DNA of 64,000 bases from assembly GCA_005800655.1 (NCBI GenBank), contig SYEV01000087.1, forward strand, positions 1 to 64,000. The letters are read 5' to 3'. The notes beneath the pieces are model-generated. The model saw nothing but the letters and a program-made list of their open reading frames with translations, did not search any database and was not told the DNA's origin. A program made the translations under genes and the position numbers. Of this stretch, positions 28,151 to 38,300 are shown in pieces (position 1 is the first letter of the stretch; each line of letters starts with the position of its first letter). This stretch comes from Bacteroidota bacterium (lineage in GTDB: Bacteria > Bacteroidota > Bacteroidia > Chitinophagales > Chitinophagaceae).

Positions 28151-29539
28151 TTAGTACTCACAGTTTTTAGGGGTTCTTGCAAATGGAATTACGTCTCTAA
28201 TATTTGTCATTCCGGTTACAAATTGTACCATTCTTTCAAATCCTAGGCCAAAGCCTGCATGGGGCACAGAACCAAATCTTCTTGTATCTAGGTAATAGCT
28301 CATCTCCTGTAATGGTATATGCATAGCGTTCATTCTGGCCTCTAGTTTTTCTAAACGCTCTTCCCTTTGGGATCCGCCCACAATCTCACCAATGCCAGGC
28401 GCCAAAATATCCATGGCCGCTACCGTTTCTTTGCCTGGTTCACATCCATCATTCATACGCATATAAAAAGCTTTAATTGCAGCAGGATATCCTGTAACAA
28501 TCACTGGTTTTTTAAAATGCTGCTCCACCAAGTATCTTTCATGTTCACCTGATGATATTATTTCTATCGCTTCGGTATAAGTAATTCTTTCAAATCCGTT
28601 TTCAACAACAAATTTTAATTTTTCAATTAATCCAAGTCCACTTCTTTTTTCCGTCGGTAATTGTTTTTCTTCCTCTGCCAAGCGCGTATCTAAAAATTGT
28701 AAATCATCGATATTATTTTTCATCACATAAGCAATTAAATGCTTAATGAAATCTTCAGCCAAGTTCATGTTGTCTTCTAAATCATTAAAAGCAACCTCGG
28801 GTTCAATCATCCAAAATTCTGCTAAGTGTCTGGTGGTGTTTGAATTTTCAGCACGGAAGGTGGGGCCAAAAGTGTAAATGTCTGAAAACGCCATGGCGCC
28901 TAGCTCTCCTTCTAGTTGACCACTCACCGTTAAGTTAGTACTCTTACCAAAAAAGTCCTGTGTAAAATCAATTTCACCAGCATCATTTTTAGGTGCCCCT
29001 TCCAATGGAAGTGTGGTTACGCGAAACATTTCTCCCGCACCCTCTGCATCCGAACTTGTAATAATGGGTGTATGTAAATATAAAAATCCGCGATCGTTAA
29101 AAAACTGATGCACTGTAAATGCAAGTGAATGTCTAATTCTAAAAACAGATCCAAATGTATTGGTTCTAAAACGCAGATGCGCTTTTTCTCTTAAAAATTC
29201 AAGGGAGTGTTTTTTAGGTTGTAAAGGATATTTTTCTGCGTCGCTATCTCCTAATATTTCTATGCTGGTTGCTTTTACTTCTACCGTTTGACCCTTACCC
29301 AAACTTTCAACCACGGTTCCGATAATTTTTAATGACGCACCGGTGGTGATTCTTTTTAAGATAGCGTCGTCAAATTCACCCAAGGAAGCAACGATTTGGA
29401 TGTTGGCATTGGTACTGCCATCATTTAAAGCAATGAACTGATTGTTTCTAAAAGTGCGTACCCATCCCATCACCACCACTTCGATACCCGTTGCGGTGCC
29501 CGATAACAATTGCTTAATTTTAATTCGTTGGTTGAACAT
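28151..29539 (-). CDS. asnS: Asparagine--tRNA ligase
   Basis: A 462-residue class IIb aminoacyl-tRNA synthetase. The N-terminal OB fold ([21 protein letters not shown]) is followed by motif 1 ([22 protein letters not shown]), here 22 residues split by function, motif 2 around [21 protein letters not shown] and motif 3 [12 protein letters not shown]. The asparaginyl type is inferred from overall resemblance to bacterial AsnS, including the short insertion [11 protein letters not shown]. The start at 29539 ([11 protein letters not shown]) is preferred because the alternative TTG at 29560 is part of a TATCTTTG promoter element. It is a single gene, divergent from rho. Confidence 0.93.
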   Translation of the reverse strand: MFNQRIKIKQLLSGTATGIEVVVMGWVRTFRNNQFIALNDGSTNANIQIVASLGEFDDAILKRITTGASLKIIGTVVESLGKGQTVEVKATSIEILGDSDAEKYPLQPKKHSLEFLREKAHLRFRTNTFGSVFRIRHSLAFTVHQFFNDRGFLYLHTPIITSSDAEGAGEMFRVTTLPLEGAPKNDAGEIDFTQDFFGKSTNLTVSGQLEGELGAMAFSDIYTFGPTFRAENSNTTRHLAEFWMIEPEVAFNDLEDNMNLAEDFIKHLIAYVMKNNIDDLQFLDTRLAEEEKQLPTEKRSGLGLIEKLKFVVENGFERITYTEAIEIISSGEHERYLVEQHFKKPVIVTGYPAAIKAFYMRMNDGCEPGKETVAAMDILAPGIGEIVGGSQREERLEKLEARMNAMHIPLQEMSYYLDTRRFGSVPHAGFGLGFERMVQFVTGMTNIRDVIPFARTPKNCEY

Positions 29540-29557
29540 ATTTGTATTTTCGAATGG

Positions 29558-29565
29558 CAAAGATA
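29558..29565 (-). promoter_or_regulatory. TAnnTTTG -7 element of asnS
   Basis: On the minus strand TATCTTTG, an exact consensus match, ends 18 bases before the ATG of asnS. Confidence 0.6.
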
Positions 29566-29810
29566 ATCCGTTTCAATGGCGAATTGACCCGTTTTAGACA
29601 TAAAAACACATAAAAAATTGTTTTTTTGTTAAAAATCTGCTTAACATTGCAGTAGCAACGCGCCAAAGCATTCATTTATTATTATTGGCTTGCTACACAA
29701 ATTTCCCTTATTCAATTTTTTGGTCACTATTATTAAGACCAACATTTCAAAAAAAGTTCTCAAATTATCCCAGCTCTTGATTCGATTTTTAAATAAACCA
29801 TAGTTACACA

Positions 29811-31313
29811 GTGCAAGAAAAAGACGACAAACCAAAAAGGGGGCGCAAAGTTGTTGCCACCCCAGCCGCAAAAGCTGCTCCAGCTGCTAGTTCCGAAAAA
29901 AAGACCGCTCCCAAAAAAGCTGTTCCCGCTAAAAAAGCGGAGCCCGTTAAAGACAATAGCGAGGATGACAAAGCTTCAAAAATAGCGCAAGCCTTATTTG
30001 GCGACGAAAGTGCGGCAAGTGCTGAAGCATCTGCTCAAGCGCCATCTGCACCCGAAAGCAACGAGCAATCTGGTCAAACCAATCCTTCTTCCCAATCTGG
30101 ACAAAGTGCACCAACTAATGGCGGTGGTCAAAATGGCCCAAACCAACCTGCCCAACGCTACCCGCAACCCAAAAAAGAGCCGGTATTTAATGTTGAGTTT
30201 GATGGCGTAATTGAAACCGAAGGTGTTTTGGAAATTATGCCTGACAATTTTGGGTTTTTACGATCTTCAGATTACAACTATTTATCTTCTCCCGATGATG
30301 TATACGTTTCTCCTTCTCAAATAAAATTATTTGGATTAAAAGTGGGTGATACGGTGCACGGAACGGTTCGTGTTCCGCGCGAGGGTGAAAAATATTTTGC
30401 TTTGACCAAAGTGCATCAAGTGAATGGAAAAAATCCAGATGAAATTCGGGATCGTATTCCATTTGATTATTTAACACCGATCTTTCCTTATCAAAAATTA
30501 AGTTTATATACGGCTGCGAATAATTATAGTACGCGTATCATGGATTTATTTACGCCTATTGGTAAAGGACAAAGAGGATTAATTGTTGCCCAACCAAAAG
30601 TGGGTAAAACAATGTTATTAAAGGAGGTGGCGAATGCGATTGCAGCGAATCACCCGGAATGTTACTTAATTATTTTATTGGTTGATGAAAGACCGGAAGA
30701 GGTAACGGATGTGGAGCGTTCTGTAAAAGGTGAGGTTATCGCGAGTACGTTTGATGAACCCGCAGACAAACATGTTAAGGTTTCCTCCATGGCTTTACAA
30801 AAAGCAAAACGTTTAGTAGAGTGTGGGCATGATGTGGTGATATTACTTGATTCTATTACACGTTTAGCGCGTGCACACAATACAGTCGCACCAAGTTCTG
30901 GTAAAGTATTATCCGGTGGTGTTGAAGCAACTGCGTTATTGCGTCCTAAACAATTTTTTGGTGCAGCACGTAAAATTGAAAACGGTGGATCACTTACCAT
31001 ATTAGCAACTGCATTAATTGAAACTGGTTCTAAAATGGACGAGGTGATCTTTGAAGAATTCAAGGGAACTGGTAACATGGAATTAGTTTTAGATCGTCGC
31101 TTAGCAAACAAGCGTATTTTCCCAGCGATTGATTTGGTGGGTTCTAGTACGCGTCGTGATGATTTATTATTAGATAAAGAAGTATTGGGAAGAATGAATA
31201 TCCTAAGATTATTTATCAATGATATGAACAACGATGAAGCGATGAATGAGTTATTAAAAAGAATGCGTGGCACCAAAGACAATGAAGAATTTTTGGCGAG
31301 CATGAATAGATAA
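29811..31313 (+). CDS. rho: Transcription termination factor Rho with disordered N-terminus
   Basis: A 500-residue hexameric RNA helicase that ends transcripts. Residues 1 to about 130 are Ala/Lys/Pro then Gln/Asn/Ser-rich and look disordered. From about 145 comes the RNA-binding cold-shock-like domain ([14 protein letters not shown]), then the ATPase with Walker A QPKVGKT near residue 262, [15 protein letters not shown] (Walker B), the Q-loop region SGGVEATAL and the R-loop [17 protein letters not shown] equivalent [18 protein letters not shown]. The start is GTG: an in-frame stop lies 7 codons upstream and no ATG lies between. The usual N-terminal Rho_N helix bundle is absent. Confidence 0.93.
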   Translation: MQEKDDKPKRGRKVVATPAAKAAPAASSEKKTAPKKAVPAKKAEPVKDNSEDDKASKIAQALFGDESAASAEASAQAPSAPESNEQSGQTNPSSQSGQSAPTNGGGQNGPNQPAQRYPQPKKEPVFNVEFDGVIETEGVLEIMPDNFGFLRSSDYNYLSSPDDVYVSPSQIKLFGLKVGDTVHGTVRVPREGEKYFALTKVHQVNGKNPDEIRDRIPFDYLTPIFPYQKLSLYTAANNYSTRIMDLFTPIGKGQRGLIVAQPKVGKTMLLKEVANAIAANHPECYLIILLVDERPEEVTDVERSVKGEVIASTFDEPADKHVKVSSMALQKAKRLVECGHDVVILLDSITRLARAHNTVAPSSGKVLSGGVEATALLRPKQFFGAARKIENGGSLTILATALIETGSKMDEVIFEEFKGTGNMELVLDRRLANKRIFPAIDLVGSSTRRDDLLLDKEVLGRMNILRLFINDMNNDEAMNELLKRMRGTKDNEEFLASMNR

Positions 31314-31351
31314 TTTTTTAGACAATGCCGCAAGGTGTTGTCATTTAAAAT

Positions 31352-31384
31352 AAAAAAGCCTCCGAAAAATCGCGAGGCTTTTTT
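31352..31384. terminator. Bidirectional terminator between rho and nadD
   Basis: An 11-bp stem (AAAAAAGCCTC at 31352-31362 with its complement at 31374-31384) and an inner CGA/TCG pairing. A-tract and T-tract flank it, so it serves convergent rho and nadD. Confidence 0.85.
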
Positions 31385-31442
31385 ATTTATATTTTTCAAA
31401 TGGGCGCTGCTCACTTTTCTTCACACCAAACTAAGTCGCGAA

Positions 31443-32015
31443 TTAATCTTTAAAGTAATTACTACGCTCAATTTCTTCGCGTACTTTTTCTGGAACCAGA
31501 TAACGAATGGTAATTCCGTCTTTGCGATTGTTACGAATAAGTGTTGCAGATAATTGCAACAATGGTGCATCTAATATTACCACGCGTGCACCATAATCAT
31601 TGGTGATATCAAAACCATCCCGACGATAAACAATGAATTGATAATTTTTTACCAGTGTTTCAAAGTTTTTCCACTTGGGTAAATTTTGAAAACTATCTGC
31701 GCCCATGATTACAGAAAATTCATGTTGCGGATATTTTTCTTGTAAATAAGTAAGTGTATCAATGGTGTAAGAAGGCTTTGGCAGAGAAAACTCAATATCA
31801 GACACTTTTAATTGTGTATCGTCTTCAATGGCTAGCTTGGTCAAATGGAGTCGATCATATTCATTTAATAAGCTTCCCTGTGGCTTTAAAGGATTTTGAG
31901 GTGAAACAACTAACCACACCTGATTCATATCGGAATGATTGGCAACATAACTAGCCACCATTAAGTGGCCGTTATGAACGGGATTGAATGAGCCAAAAAA
32001 TAAACCGATCTTCAT
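31443..32015 (-). CDS. nadD: Nicotinate-nucleotide adenylyltransferase
   Basis: A 190-residue nucleotidyltransferase of NAD synthesis, joining nicotinate mononucleotide and ATP. The N-terminal GLFFGSFNPVHNGHLMVA contains the HxGH-type motif (HNGH), followed by VVSPQNPLKPQ, MGADSFQNLPKWKNFE and the C-terminal SATLIRNN, equivalent to the family's SSTxIR. Length is normal. It lies 27 bases downstream of the feoA-like gene and is probably cotranscribed with it. Confidence 0.94.
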   Translation of the reverse strand: MKIGLFFGSFNPVHNGHLMVASYVANHSDMNQVWLVVSPQNPLKPQGSLLNEYDRLHLTKLAIEDDTQLKVSDIEFSLPKPSYTIDTLTYLQEKYPQHEFSVIMGADSFQNLPKWKNFETLVKNYQFIVYRRDGFDITNDYGARVVILDAPLLQLSATLIRNNRKDGITIRYLVPEKVREEIERSNYFKD

Positions 32016-32042
32016 TTGCTTAATTGGTTGATTATCAATTAT

Positions 32043-32273
32043 TTACATTGATTTTGAGGCTATAAAAATACTATCTGCCTCATTAATTCTTAGGCTTAAT
32101 TGATATCCGGCCACCGATATTGATATAGGATCACCCAGGGGTGCAATTTGTTCAACGATAATTAATTCACCAGGTATACAGCCCATTTCCATTAGCTTCA
32201 AAAATATATCATCATTTTCGAAGGAATGGATTACGCCCGACTCCCCAATTTTTAATTCAGATAACTTCCTCAT
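32043..32273 (-). CDS. feoA: FeoA family protein
   Basis: A 76-residue SH3-like beta-barrel protein: LSELKIGESGVIHSF, KLMEMGCIPGELIIVEQ, DPISISVAGYQLSLR. FeoA domains assist the ferrous-iron transporter FeoB or form the C-terminal part of DtxR-type regulators. No feoB is adjacent, so the partner is either elsewhere or the protein acts alone. It has a good TAnnTTTG element 10 bases upstream. Confidence 0.85.
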   Translation of the reverse strand: MRKLSELKIGESGVIHSFENDDIFLKLMEMGCIPGELIIVEQIAPLGDPISISVAGYQLSLRINEADSIFIASKSM

Positions 32274-32283
32274 AATATTAATA

Positions 32284-32291
32284 CAAAGATA
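32284..32291 (-). promoter_or_regulatory. TAnnTTTG -7 element of feoA-nadD
   Basis: TATCTTTG on the minus strand, exact to consensus, 10 bases from the feoA ATG. Confidence 0.55.
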
Positions 32292-32346
32292 GTTGCTGTT
32301 TTACATAAATAGTTACGAAATTTGGAGCATTGAATAACAATATATT

Positions 32347-32784
32347 ATGCGCATACCCATTTCATTTAATACGGCTGATAAAAACACAACACTTACCAAT
32401 CGTCTGGCGTTAAAAGCGTTTATTGAAAAGGGTTTGAAAAAAGAGGGGATTGCCATTGATACACTTCAATATGTTTTCTGTTCCGACAAATTCCTACTTA
32501 ATATCAATAAGTCCTTCTTGAACCACGATTACTTCACCGATATTATCAGTTTTGACCTATCTGAAACCAGGGGAACCCTCATTGGGGAGATTTATATAAG
32601 TATTGATCGTGTGAAAGACAACGCAAAAACCCATAAGACGAGCTATACGGAAGAATTATTAAGGGTCATCTTTCATGGGGCCTTGCATTTTTGTGGTTAC
32701 AAGGATAAAAAGCCTTCCGACGCCAAAAAAATGCGCGCTCAGGAGAATAAATGGCTGAAATCTTATCTAAAATCTATTTCCTAG
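32347..32784 (+). CDS. ybeY: Endoribonuclease YbeY (rRNA maturation)
   Basis: A 145-residue metal-dependent RNase that matures 16S rRNA ends and takes part in ribosome quality control. The core LIGEIYISIDRVKDNAK and the metal motif FHGALHFCGYKDKK are present. In most bacteria the motif is HGxLHLxGYDH with three His ligands; here the third ligand position holds Asp (GYKD) or the His is lost, as in other Bacteroidota proteins I know. It starts at ATG 32347. In many Bacteroidota ybeY is directly followed by mnmG; here a small gene intervenes. Confidence 0.92.
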   Translation: MRIPISFNTADKNTTLTNRLALKAFIEKGLKKEGIAIDTLQYVFCSDKFLLNINKSFLNHDYFTDIISFDLSETRGTLIGEIYISIDRVKDNAKTHKTSYTEELLRVIFHGALHFCGYKDKKPSDAKKMRAQENKWLKSYLKSIS

Positions 32785-32797
32785 GCCTGTGTGATCC

Positions 32798-32840
32798 AAA
32801 AAGGTTCCACATAGCACATTAACGTTCTACATTAACAATA
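32798..32840 (+). repeat. 43-bp direct repeat, copy 1
   Basis: This unit (AAAAAGGTTCCACATAGCAC at the start) recurs at 32866 with one mismatch in 43 bases. It contains ACATTAAC twice and the related GTTCCACAT and GTTCTACATT. It begins 13 bases after the ybeY stop. Confidence 0.9.
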
Positions 32841-32865
32841 ACATCGTTTTTTTCTCTTTATTACA

Positions 32866-32908
32866 AAAAAGGTTCCACATATCACATTAACGTTCTACAT
32901 TAACAATA
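32866..32908 (+). repeat. 43-bp direct repeat, copy 2
   Basis: The second copy, 68 bases (start to start) from the first, differs only at one base (ATATCAC for ATAGCAC). It ends 8 bases before the TATATTTG element of the HNH gene, so it overlaps the region where the -33 element should be. Confidence 0.9.
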
Positions 32909-32915
32909 TTTATTG

Positions 32916-32923
32916 TATATTTG
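32916..32923 (+). promoter_or_regulatory. TAnnTTTG -7 element of the HNH-like gene
   Basis: TATATTTG lies three bases before ATG 32927. The transcript would have a very short or absent leader. Confidence 0.45.
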
Positions 32924-32926
32924 GGT

Positions 32927-33271
32927 ATGAGAATAAGAAATACCAAAGGAAATTATAAAAAAACCTGTGGTAAATGCGAGGGACCAATAGAAGCTGAACT
33001 GGTAGGCAGGCAAAGATACTGTAGAACTTGTAAGAATCTTCATACCAAATTAACTCGTAAGAAACACTCGGAACTTACGGAATTACAAAAAATGAAGGCT
33101 AATGCGAGATCTTATTTACATATATATATAAAAAGGGGTAAAATTAGTAAGACTAATTGTATTATTTGCAATAGCCCTGATGTAGAGGCGCATCACCATG
33201 ATTATGCAAAACCATTAGAAGTAGTTTGGTTTTGTAGAAAATGTCATCTTGAACATCACGAAAAAGGATAA
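32927..33271 (+). CDS. Small zinc-finger / HNH endonuclease-like protein
   Basis: A 114-residue basic protein from ATG 32927 (TTG 32921 overlaps the promoter). The N-terminus has a treble-clef-like pair CGKC...CRTC (about residues 14-37). The C-terminal half has CIICNSPDVEAHHHDYAKPL then WFCRKCHLEHH, with two more CxxC pairs and the His-rich centre of HNH nucleases. Similar short proteins are common in phages. It sits between ybeY and mnmG and is preceded by two 43-bp repeats, which suggests acquired DNA. DNA cleavage is inference; an RNA- or DNA-binding zinc ribbon is the alternative. Confidence 0.7.
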   Translation: MRIRNTKGNYKKTCGKCEGPIEAELVGRQRYCRTCKNLHTKLTRKKHSELTELQKMKANARSYLHIYIKRGKISKTNCIICNSPDVEAHHHDYAKPLEVVWFCRKCHLEHHEKG

Positions 33272-33323
33272 AAATTTTAAAAATCTTGAAATTAATTGAA
33301 TTACTTGGTATACAATACAGGCT

Positions 33324-33331
33324 TATCTTTG
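33324..33331 (+). promoter_or_regulatory. TAnnTTTG -7 element of mnmG
   Basis: TATCTTTG, exact to consensus, 9 bases before ATG 33341; a TTG lies 16 bases farther upstream at 33305. It rules against the in-frame TTG at 33296 as start. Confidence 0.6.
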
Positions 33332-33340
33332 CACCCTTAT

Positions 33341-35209
33341 ATGTTTCCAAAATACAATGTCATAGTAGTAGGTGCCGGCCATGCAGGTTGTGAAGCAGCG
33401 GCGGCGGCGGCCAACATGGGCTCCAAGGTTTTATTGGTGACCATGAACATGCAAACCATTGCCCAAATGAGCTGTAATCCAGCTATGGGCGGAATTGCCA
33501 AGGGGCAAATTATAAGGGAAATAGATGCATTAGGCGGATATAGTGGCATTGTAAGTGACTTAAGTACGATTCAATTTAGAATGTTGAATAAAAGTAAGGG
33601 GCCTGCCATGTGGAGTCCAAGAACCCAGAATGACAGACACTTATTTGCTAGTAAATGGCGTGAGATGTTGGAAAACACACCCAATGTAGATTTTTACCAG
33701 GATTCGGTGAACGAACTGATTATAAAAAACAATAAGGCTTGTGGGGTAATTACTAGCTTGGGGCATAAAATAGAGGCAGACGCAGTTGTTATTACCAGTG
33801 GCACTTTTTTAAACGGTATCATGCATATCGGTGAAAAGCAAATTGGCGGAGGTCGAGTAGCTGAAAAAGCAGCAACAGGTATCACAGAACAATTGGTTTC
33901 CTTTGGATTAGAATCAGATCGACTTAAAACGGGAACGCCACCAAGAGTAGATGGTCGTAGCCTTGATTATAGTAAAATGGAAGAACAGAAGGGCGATGAA
34001 GAAGTGGTTGGCTTCTCTTATTTAAATATAGAAAAGGTGAAGCCCGAAAATCAGCGCTCTTGCCATATAACTTATACGGATGCAAGGGTACACGAGATGC
34101 TTAAAACCGGTTTTGATCGTAGTCCAATGTACCAGGGGCGTATTGAAGGCGTCGGTCCAAGATACTGTCCAAGTATTGAAGATAAAATTAATCGCTTTGC
34201 TGATAGGGAGAGACATCAGCTATTTGTTGAGCCCGAAGGTTGGAATACAGTTGAAATATATGTAAATGGATTTAGTACAAGCTTACCCGAAGAAGTACAA
34301 TACGAAGCTCTTCGTATGGTTCCTGGCTTTGAAAAGGCCAGAATGTTCCGACCAGGTTATGCCATTGAATATGATTATTTCCAACCGACACAGCTTACCT
34401 ATACGCTTGAAACCAAAGTATTAGAAAACTTGTACTTCGCAGGACAAATAAATGGTACAACAGGATACGAGGAAGCAGCGTGTCAAGGTATCATGGCGGG
34501 TATGAATGCGCATTTGAAAATTAATAACCAGCCGCCTTTAATCCTACAAAGAAGTGAGGCATATATTGGGGTATTAATTGATGACCTCATAAGCAAGGGG
34601 ACCGAAGAACCTTATCGTATGTTTACTTCACGCGCTGAATTTAGAACTCTGTTGCGTCAAGATAATGCTGACTTGCGCTTAACTGAAATGAGTTATAAAT
34701 TAGGATTAGCAAAAGAAGAGCGTATGCGCAGAGTTGAAGAAAAAACGAAGCAAGTAACAGATATAAAGAATGTATTAAATATCGAATCAATAGAACCAGA
34801 AACAATCAATGCATTTTTAACAGATATAGATTCTGCAACTATTACGGAAAAACAAAAAGCCTCGAAACTCTTGCTACGACCAAATATTAGCTTACAACAA
34901 ATTTTATCCAATAATGAATTATTGAATGATAAAGTAATCGCATTTGACACAGAATGTTTAGAACAAGCCGAAATACAAATAAAATACGAGCGTTATATCG
35001 AAAAGGAAAAAGAAATTGTGGAGCGAATGGCAACACTTGAAAATAAATTAATTCCCACTAATTTTGATTACGATAAAATCGCTGCTATTTCTATAGAAGC
35101 AAGACAAAAATTCAAAAAAATCAGGCCGCTTACTTTAGGCCAAGCAAGTCGCATCAGTGGTGTAAATCCAAGTGATGTTCAAATATTAATGGTATTTATG
35201 GGACGTTAA
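33341..35209 (+). CDS. mnmG: tRNA uridine-5-carboxymethylaminomethyl modification enzyme MnmG
   Basis: A 622-residue FAD protein, normal in length, that with MnmE installs the cmnm5 group at U34 of several tRNAs. It has the dinucleotide fold VIVVGAGHAGCEAAAAAANMG, quoted here in part as VVGAGHAGCEAA, the substrate-site Cys in SCNPAMGGIAKG, TSGTFLNGIMHIGE, SRAEFRTLLRQDNAD and the C-terminal helical domain (RQKFKKIRPLTLGQASRISG region). MnmE is not in the window. It has its own promoter upstream. Confidence 0.96.
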   Translation: MFPKYNVIVVGAGHAGCEAAAAAANMGSKVLLVTMNMQTIAQMSCNPAMGGIAKGQIIREIDALGGYSGIVSDLSTIQFRMLNKSKGPAMWSPRTQNDRHLFASKWREMLENTPNVDFYQDSVNELIIKNNKACGVITSLGHKIEADAVVITSGTFLNGIMHIGEKQIGGGRVAEKAATGITEQLVSFGLESDRLKTGTPPRVDGRSLDYSKMEEQKGDEEVVGFSYLNIEKVKPENQRSCHITYTDARVHEMLKTGFDRSPMYQGRIEGVGPRYCPSIEDKINRFADRERHQLFVEPEGWNTVEIYVNGFSTSLPEEVQYEALRMVPGFEKARMFRPGYAIEYDYFQPTQLTYTLETKVLENLYFAGQINGTTGYEEAACQGIMAGMNAHLKINNQPPLILQRSEAYIGVLIDDLISKGTEEPYRMFTSRAEFRTLLRQDNADLRLTEMSYKLGLAKEERMRRVEEKTKQVTDIKNVLNIESIEPETINAFLTDIDSATITEKQKASKLLLRPNISLQQILSNNELLNDKVIAFDTECLEQAEIQIKYERYIEKEKEIVERMATLENKLIPTNFDYDKIAAISIEARQKFKKIRPLTLGQASRISGVNPSDVQILMVFMGR

Positions 35210-35316
35210 TCCATATTGGATATCCCCGATTTACTATACATTAAAGATACCATTGATATAAAAATACCCCTTATCAAAAAAGTGACACTTTTTATACTTT
35301 CACAATAAGTTTTTAG

Positions 35317-35324
35317 TAGCTTTA
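35317..35324 (+). promoter_or_regulatory. Possible -7 element of the amidohydrolase pair
   Basis: TAGCTTTA, one base off consensus, 45 bases before ATG 35370. Weak evidence. Confidence 0.25.
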
Positions 35325-35369
35325 AAACTCATCTTTTGAGAAATTTTTAAACAACTAAATTAGTCGCGT

Positions 35370-38300
35370 ATGAAGCGGATTTTAACAGGGCTTGTATTTT
35401 TGTGTACGGCTATTGTAGCCCATGCACAAGAATCATTTCCCATTAATGGAGTAAGGGATATTCGTAGTGGTTTGTATGCTTTTACAAATGCTACCATTAT
35501 TCAAAACGAAAACACTAAAATTGAAAAGGGTGTTTTAATTATAAATATGGGTAAAATTGTGGCTGTTGGTGCAAACCTAACTGTACCAGCAGAAGCAATC
35601 GTTATTGACTGCGTTGGTAAATTTATATACCCATCCTTTATTGATCCACTAAGTGATTATGGTGTAGCAACACCTAGAAGAACTTTGGGTGGTTTTAATT
35701 TTGGAGCTCCAGGACAATTTATTTCAAATAAACCCGGACCATACAACTGGAACCAAGCGGTAAAGCCTGAATTAAATGCTGTTGATGTATTTACAAAAGA
35801 CGAAACAACTGCAAGCGCATATCGTGCAAATGGATTTGGTGCGGTGTTCACACATTTAAAAGATGGATTAGCAAGAGGAACTGGTGCGGTTGTAACATTA
35901 GCAACTGAAAATAATAACCAAGCGGTTTTAAAATCAAAAGCTGCATCTGTATATTCATTTGATAAAGGAACATCAACCCAATCTTATCCAAGTAGTTTAA
36001 TGGGAAGCATTGCGGTTTTGCGTCAAACCTATTTAGATGCAAAATGGTATCAAACGAAACCAGTAAGCGAGGGCGTTAATCTTTCCTTAGAAGCATGGAA
36101 TAACGGCCAATCAATCCCACAAATATTTGCAACCGATGATAAATGGAACGCGGTTCGCGCCGATCGTATTGGTGATGAATTTGGTGTTCAATATATTATA
36201 AGAGGTGGTGATAACGGATATCAAAGAATAGATGAAATGGTTAAAACCAAAGCGTCATTTATATTGGGTGTTGATTTTCCAGTGGCCATGGATGTGGAAG
36301 ATCCTAATGATGCAAGATTTGTATCTCTAGCGGATATGAAACATTGGGAATTAGCCCCAACCAACTTGGCAGCCTATTCAAAAGCAAACATTCCTTTTAG
36401 TATTACATCTTCAGATATGAAAGATGCAAAACAATTTTTGGCAAATGTTAAAAAAGCAATTCAAAATGGTTTGTGTGAATCAAAAGCGTTAGAAGCATTA
36501 ACAAAAACTCCAGCAAATCAATTGGGGGTTTATGATCAAGTGGGTTCCCTTGAAACAGGCAAGTGGGCAAACTTTATAATTACAACCGAACCAGTTTTTG
36601 CAGCGAATTCAAAAATTATAGAAAACTGGGTGCAGGGAAATAAATATGGTGTAAATGAAAGCGAGTGGTCAAGCATCGCTGGAAAATATAAATTAACAAT
36701 TAATAAAAACGGAACAACATCTGATTATACCGTAGAAGTTAAGAAAGATTTATCTGCTTCCATAATCGGTAGTGATACAATTGCATCTAAAATAACAGTG
36801 AGCGAATCTGTTATTAAATTAAACTTCGCTAGTAAAAAAGGCAGAGGTGCTGATCAAATTAGATTGAGTGGCATTATCTCGGGTAATTCTTGGTCAGGTG
36901 TTGGAACAGACGGTTCTGGAAGTAAAACAACCTGGTCTGCATCTTATACAGGAGCAATAGCTGCAACTGAAGCAAGAAGTGAATTCAGAAGACCAATGGA
37001 TAGTACGCGTAATAATAATTCAAAAATAACTTTTCCATTTGTAGGTTATGGTAATGAAGTATTACCAAAACAAGAAACGATCTTAATTAAAAATGCAACT
37101 GTTTGGACCAATGAAAAGGAAGGCGTTTTACAAAATACAGATGTATTGATTAAGGGTGGTAAAATTGCTAAAATTGGAAAAAATTTAAGCGATGCTACAG
37201 CAAATATAGTTGATGGTACGGGTAAACACTTAAGTGCGGGAATTATCGACGAACACTCACATATCGCTGCAATGTCAATTAACGAGGGCGGACAATCAGT
37301 TACATCGGAGGCGCGTATAGCAGATAATTTAAACCCAGAGGATATTAATATATACCGTCAATTGAGTGGCGGGGTAACCAGCTCACATATATTACATGGC
37401 TCTGCGAACACCATTGGTGGACAAACACAATTAATTAAACTGCGCTGGGGCGCGAATGATGAGGATTTAAAATTTGCTGGCGCTGATCCGTTTATCAAAT
37501 TCGCATTGGGTGAAAACGTTAAACGTACAACCAGCCAAAGTAATAATCGTTATCCTGATACAAGAATGGGCGTTGAAGAAGTTTTAAACGACGCATTCGA
37601 TCGCGCACTTGATTATCAAAAAACTTTAAAAGCAAATCCTTCCGCAAGACGTGACTTAGAATTAGAAGCATTGGTTGAAATTTTAAATAAAAAGCGTTTC
37701 ATAACTTGTCATAGTTATGTACAACCAGAAATTACTTATGCATTACGTATTGGTGATAAGTATGGTTTTAAATTTAACACCTTCACGCATATATTAGAAG
37801 GATACAAAGTGGCTGATAAAATGAAAGAACACGGAGCAAGCGCTTCTACTTTCTCAGATTGGTTTATGTATAAAACAGAAGTACAAGATGCAATTGCTTA
37901 CAATGCCGCTATAATGCAAAAAGTGGGCTTAAATGTGGTTATAAATTCTGATGATGCAGAAATGGCAAGAAGATTGAATCAAGAAGCCGCAAAGGCGGTT
38001 AAATATGGTGGTGTAAGTGAAGAAGAAGCACTAAAAATGGTAACCTTAAATCCTGCAAAAGCATTACACGTTGCAGATAAAGTAGGAAGTATAAAAACAG
38101 GGAAGGATGCCGATGTGGTTTTATGGACAGATAATCCCTTAAGTATTTATGCAAAAGTTGAAAAAACAATCGTAGATGGTATTGTATATTTTGATAGAAC
38201 AAAAGATGCGGAAATGAGTAAGAAAATTACTGCAGAAAAAACAAGATTAATACAAAAACTATTGGGAGAAAAAAGATCAGGAATGCCAATGGGAAGACCT

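Noticed and set aside
30662-31414. 250-codon open frame antisense to rho
   Set aside because: It is the complement of the conserved Rho ATPase domain; no family resemblance and it runs through the terminator.
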